A stretch of 32,163 nt of DNA from an uncultured Oscillospiraceae bacterium (GTDB lineage: Bacteria; Bacillota; Clostridia; Oscillospirales; Oscillospiraceae). Position numbers and translations under genes: made by a program. Shown piece by piece: positions 29,265-32,163 of this stretch. The notes under the pieces were generated by a model that ran no database searches, was not told the origin of the DNA, and saw nothing but the letters and a program-made list of their open reading frames with translations. The stretch spans positions 1-32,163 of the forward strand of contig CAKTVL010000019.1 in NCBI GenBank assembly GCA_934623575.1, written 5' to 3'. Positions within the stretch are counted from its first letter, which is position 1. The number at the start of each line of letters is the position of its first letter.

Positions 29265-30728
29265 TTATACCTCCCGGTGCAGCACCCGGTAGACAAAGGA
29301 CATATCCAGTCCGCCACGCACCACGTCCGCCAGCAGGTCGTACTGCCGCTCCTTGTAGCCGCGGGCGTCGAAGGTCGCCAGTGCGTCAAAGGACACGCCC
29401 TTTCTGGCGCACAGCGCCCGCAGGATCGTATCGGCGATGCCCGGCGCGTCAAAGATACCGTGGACGTAGCTGCCGTACACGTTTCCGCCGCCGCTGAGGG
29501 CGGGCATCTCCTGGCGGCTGCGTCCCATGTGGATCTCGTAGCCCTCGTAGGCCAGGCCGTTCAGGGGGGAGAGCGTTCCCTCCACGCCGCTGATGACGCC
29601 CTGCGTTTGGGTCTGTACCTTCTCGCCGCGGAATTCGGTGTCCATGTCCAGCAGCCCCATGCCGCTGATCTCCGTGACCCCAGCGGCCTCCACCTGCTCC
29701 GGGTCGGATACGGTGCGTCCCAGCATCTGATAGCCGCCGCAGACGCCGAAGATCAGCGTACCGGCGTCGGCTGCCTTCAGGATGGCCGCCTCCAGACCGG
29801 ACTGCCGCAGCCACCGCAGATCGGCGATAGTGCTCTTGGTACCCGGCAGCAGGATCATATCCGGCTGGTGCAGGTCGCTCACCTGATCCACATAGCGCAG
29901 CGATACGTTCTCGTACCGCTCGAAGGGACTGAAATCCGTGAAATTGGAGATGCGCGGCACGCGGATCACCGCGATATCCAAGAGCTTCCGCTCCATGGAG
30001 CGGTCAAACCGCTCCGTCAGGCTGTCCTCGTCGTCGATATCCACATGGGTGTAGGGGATGACCCCCGCCACCGGGATGCCGCACAGCTCCTCCAGCGTTT
30101 TCAGCCCCGGCTCCAGAATGGCCCGGTCGCCCCGGAACTTGTTGACCACCACGCCCTTGATGCGGCGGCGCTCGTCCTCCTCCAGCAGCGCCACCGTGCC
30201 GTAGAGCTGGGCGAACACGCCGCCCCGGTCGATGTCGCCTACCAGCAGCACCGGCGCGTCCACCAGCTTGGCAAGGCCCATATTGACGATATCATCCTGC
30301 TTGAGGTTGATCTCCGCGGGACTGCCTGCCCCCTCAATGACGATCACGTCATACTCTGAGTTCAGACTGTTGTAGGCCTCCAGCACAGCGGGGATGTAGT
30401 CCCGCTTGCGGCGGAAGTACTCCATGGCCTGCATATTGCCCCGCACCTGTCCGTTGACGATGACCTGACTGCCCACGTCGGTGGTGGGCTTGAGCAGGAT
30501 GGGGTTCATGCGGGTGTCCGGCTCGATCCCGGCGGCCTCCGCCTGCACCACCTGCGCCCGGCCCATCTCACCGCCGTCCTTGGTGATGAAGGAGTTCAGT
30601 GCCATATTCTGGCTTTTGAACGGCGCCACGCGGTAGCCGTCCTGCTTCAAAACGCGGCAGAGTCCCGCCGCCAGCAGGCTCTTTCCGGCGTTGGACATGG
30701 TCCCCTGTATCATAATATTCATTGCCAT
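29265..30728 (-). CDS. cobQ: Cobyric acid synthase (amidotransferase)
   Basis: This 487-residue enzyme amidates the peripheral carboxylates of adenosylcobyrinic acid a,c-diamide using glutamine and ATP. The N-terminal synthetase domain has the P-loop GTMSNAGKS (9-17), followed by YRVAPFKSQNMALNS and VIEGAGSPAEINL. The C-terminal triad-type glutaminase domain has the nucleophile Cys329 in GVCGGYQMLG and His422 in SYVHGIFD. The start ATG 30728 follows GAGGAG and overlaps the end of cobD by 10 bases. It is the last gene of the minus-strand cobalamin operon in view. Confidence 0.95.
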   Translation of the reverse strand: MAMNIMIQGTMSNAGKSLLAAGLCRVLKQDGYRVAPFKSQNMALNSFITKDGGEMGRAQVVQAEAAGIEPDTRMNPILLKPTTDVGSQVIVNGQVRGNMQAMEYFRRKRDYIPAVLEAYNSLNSEYDVIVIEGAGSPAEINLKQDDIVNMGLAKLVDAPVLLVGDIDRGGVFAQLYGTVALLEEDERRRIKGVVVNKFRGDRAILEPGLKTLEELCGIPVAGVIPYTHVDIDDEDSLTERFDRSMERKLLDIAVIRVPRISNFTDFSPFERYENVSLRYVDQVSDLHQPDMILLPGTKSTIADLRWLRQSGLEAAILKAADAGTLIFGVCGGYQMLGRTVSDPEQVEAAGVTEISGMGLLDMDTEFRGEKVQTQTQGVISGVEGTLSPLNGLAYEGYEIHMGRSRQEMPALSGGGNVYGSYVHGIFDAPGIADTILRALCARKGVSFDALATFDARGYKERQYDLLADVVRGGLDMSFVYRVLHREV

Positions 30729-31783
30729 AGCGATTTCTCCTCACAGAATTGCCGGATGGCCGTTATCAGCGCCTCGTTTTCCTCATGAGGCCGCACGGCG
30801 ATGCGATACCACCCGTCGTCCAGCCCATTGTAATTCCCGCAGCCCCGGATGGCGATGCCCCGCCGCAGCAGACCCTCCCGCAAGCCCCGCGGCCCGCGGA
30901 ACAGCAGGTAGTTGGCTTGGGAGGGGCATACCCAGAAGCCCAGCGCCATCAGGTTATCCGTGAGCCAGCGCCGCTCCGTGCGGACGAGGGCCAGTGTTCT
31001 TTGCAGGAAATCCTGCTCCGCCAGCGCCGCCACACCGGCGCTCTGCGCCAGCGAGGATACGTTCCACGGCTGGGACGCGCTTGCCATGCGGCGCAGCAGC
31101 GTGCTGTCGGCGCACAGGCAGTACCCCAGCCGGATGCCCGCCATGCCGTAGCTCTTGGTGAAGGCTTTCAGGATCAGCAGCTCCGGGTGCGCCGCCAAAA
31201 GGGAGCTGGCGCTGACGCCGCTCTCCGTGAGATCGAGGAAGCACTCATCCAGAAACACCCGCGCACCCCACACCGCACAGACTTGCAGGATATGCTCCAG
31301 CAGCGGCAGCGGCAGCAGCCGTCCGGTGGGGTTGTTGGGGGTGCAGAGGAATACCACCTCCGGCTTTTTCTCCTCCAAGAAGGGCAGAAAGCCCTCGTCC
31401 AAATCGAAGTTCTCCGCCTGATGCAGGAAATACGGCGCCACGCGGCAGCCCACCTGCGCCAGACCCAGCCTGTACTCAGCGAAGGTGGGGGCCGGCTCCA
31501 CCGCCGTCCGGGGCCGCAGAGCGGCGCAGTAAGCGTAGATCAGGTCCGCCGCGCCGTTTCCGCAGAGAACATACGACGCCGGTACCTGCTCGTGGGCCGC
31601 GATGGCCTGCACCAGCTGGCGGCAGTAGGGGTCGGGGTAGCGGTGCAGCTGGGGCAGCCCGCGGCGTACCGCCTCCAAAACGCCGGGGGGCGTACCCAGC
31701 GGGTTGGTGTTGGCGGAAAAATCCAGTGTGATACCGCCGCCGTACACGTCACCTCCATGTTGATTTTCCGTTTGATACAGCAT
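30719..31783 (-). CDS. cobD: L-threonine-O-3-phosphate decarboxylase (CobD-type aminotransferase fold)
   Basis: This 354-residue PLP enzyme of the histidinol-phosphate aminotransferase fold makes (R)-1-amino-2-propanol O-2-phosphate for the nucleotide loop of cobalamin. FSANTNPLG (22-30), the CTPNNPTG motif (147-154), Asp179 and the PLP lysine Lys210 in TKSYGMAGIRLGY are all present. Histidinol-phosphate aminotransferase looks alike; the position between cbiB and cobQ decides for CobD. The start ATG 31783 follows AAAGGAG; a longer frame upstream reads through cbiB and is rejected. Confidence 0.92.
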   Translation of the reverse strand: MLYQTENQHGGDVYGGGITLDFSANTNPLGTPPGVLEAVRRGLPQLHRYPDPYCRQLVQAIAAHEQVPASYVLCGNGAADLIYAYCAALRPRTAVEPAPTFAEYRLGLAQVGCRVAPYFLHQAENFDLDEGFLPFLEEKKPEVVFLCTPNNPTGRLLPLPLLEHILQVCAVWGARVFLDECFLDLTESGVSASSLLAAHPELLILKAFTKSYGMAGIRLGYCLCADSTLLRRMASASQPWNVSSLAQSAGVAALAEQDFLQRTLALVRTERRWLTDNLMALGFWVCPSQANYLLFRGPRGLREGLLRRGIAIRGCGNYNGLDDGWYRIAVRPHEENEALITAIRQFCEEKSLWQ

Positions 31784-31794
31784 CTGTGTCTCCT

Positions 31795-32163
31795 TTACAG
31801 TGCAAAGGGCAGCTTGACCCCACAGCTTAAAAGCAGGGTGAGAAGCGCTGTGACCGTCATCAGGCGGCACACGCGAGGGATGTCCTCGTGGGTGATCTCC
31901 CGCGATGCGTCGCCGATATACTCCTTTTTGTGCAGCACGCCGTGGTACCACGCATCCCCCGCCAGGCGCACGCCCAGCAGTCCCGCGCAGACGGATTCCG
32001 TCTGGGCTGAGTTGGGGCTGGCGTGCTTTCGGCGGTCACGGCGGAAGATCCGCCAGCCCGCTGAAATATCCAGTCCCATCAGGCCACCCGCCGTCAGCAT
32101 CAGCAGGGCGGACAGCCGCGCCGGGATATAATTCACCACATCGTCCGCCTTGGCGGGTACAAG
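31795..32163 (-). CDS. cbiB: Adenosylcobinamide-phosphate synthase, C-terminal part (cut by window edge)
   Basis: The frame is open to the end of the window and gives the last 122 residues of CbiB, the membrane enzyme that joins aminopropanol phosphate to cobyric acid. Family landmarks are ADDVVNYIPARLSALL at the cut end and the SAQTESVCAGLLGVRLAGDAWYHG segment. A final membrane helix MTVTALLTLLLSCGV ends the protein. It lies 11 bases before cobD, whose product supplies its substrate. Confidence 0.93.
   Translation of the reverse strand, partial: LVPAKADDVVNYIPARLSALLMLTAGGLMGLDISAGWRIFRRDRRKHASPNSAQTESVCAGLLGVRLAGDAWYHGVLHKKEYIGDASREITHEDIPRVCRLMTVTALLTLLLSCGVKLPFAL

Overview
The window looks like a chromosomal segment of a high-GC member of the Clostridia, most likely Oscillospiraceae (inference). 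The support is strong AGGAGG ribosome-binding sites, short lipoprotein signal peptides with LVAC lipoboxes, a type III glutamine synthetase, split glutamate synthase genes, an ANTAR regulator lacking a phosphoacceptor, and BMP-family and PhnCDE-type ABC transporters.

Layout, left half. A small AT-rich gene of unknown function (151-588) and a GNAT acetyltransferase (825-1388, minus) precede a BMP-family ABC transporter operon (1668-6303: ATPase, two permeases, binding lipoprotein), probably for nucleosides. A 400-base stretch packed with hairpins follows and runs into the reading frame of a small basic protein (6416-6877, minus). Next is a nitrogen-assimilation locus. On the minus strand it holds three split glutamate synthase subunits, a short glutamine synthetase and an ANTAR antiterminator (12232 down to 6969). 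On the plus strand it holds a divergent type III glutamine synthetase (12608-14704). Both divergent leaders contain a hairpin with an A1/G4 hexaloop overlapping the 5' arm of an intrinsic terminator. This is the pattern expected for ANTAR-controlled antitermination, so the regulator probably acts on its own neighbourhood. After that come an RpiR-type regulator (14904-15650) and a PhnD-PhnC-PhnE-PhnE transporter ending with a cytoplasmic 5'-nucleotidase-family enzyme (15811-20956).

Right half. Positions 20991-28604 are read as an integrated filamentous phage (inovirus) of about 7.6 kb, bounded by an exact 18-base direct repeat. All but one of its genes run on the minus strand: a possible ssDNA-binding protein, a HUH rolling-circle initiator, a DUF3846-like protein, a tRNA-Gln(CUG), a run of small membrane and secreted virion proteins including a 659-residue pIII-like adhesin, a likely major coat protein without a standard start codon, the Zot/pI assembly ATPase, a large hairpin in an intergenic region, and an intact IS30-family transposase at the very end, probably the integration enzyme. 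A 55-residue membrane protein is encoded antisense. The phage sits just upstream of the promoter of a host tRNA-Arg(ACG). Downstream of that tRNA lie wrecked C-terminal pieces of a tyrosine integrase from an older element.

The window ends in a cobalamin operon on the minus strand (cbiB partial, cobD, cobQ). The strongest candidates for something undescribed are the tRNA-carrying, transposase-bearing inovirus and the paired ANTAR leader elements.
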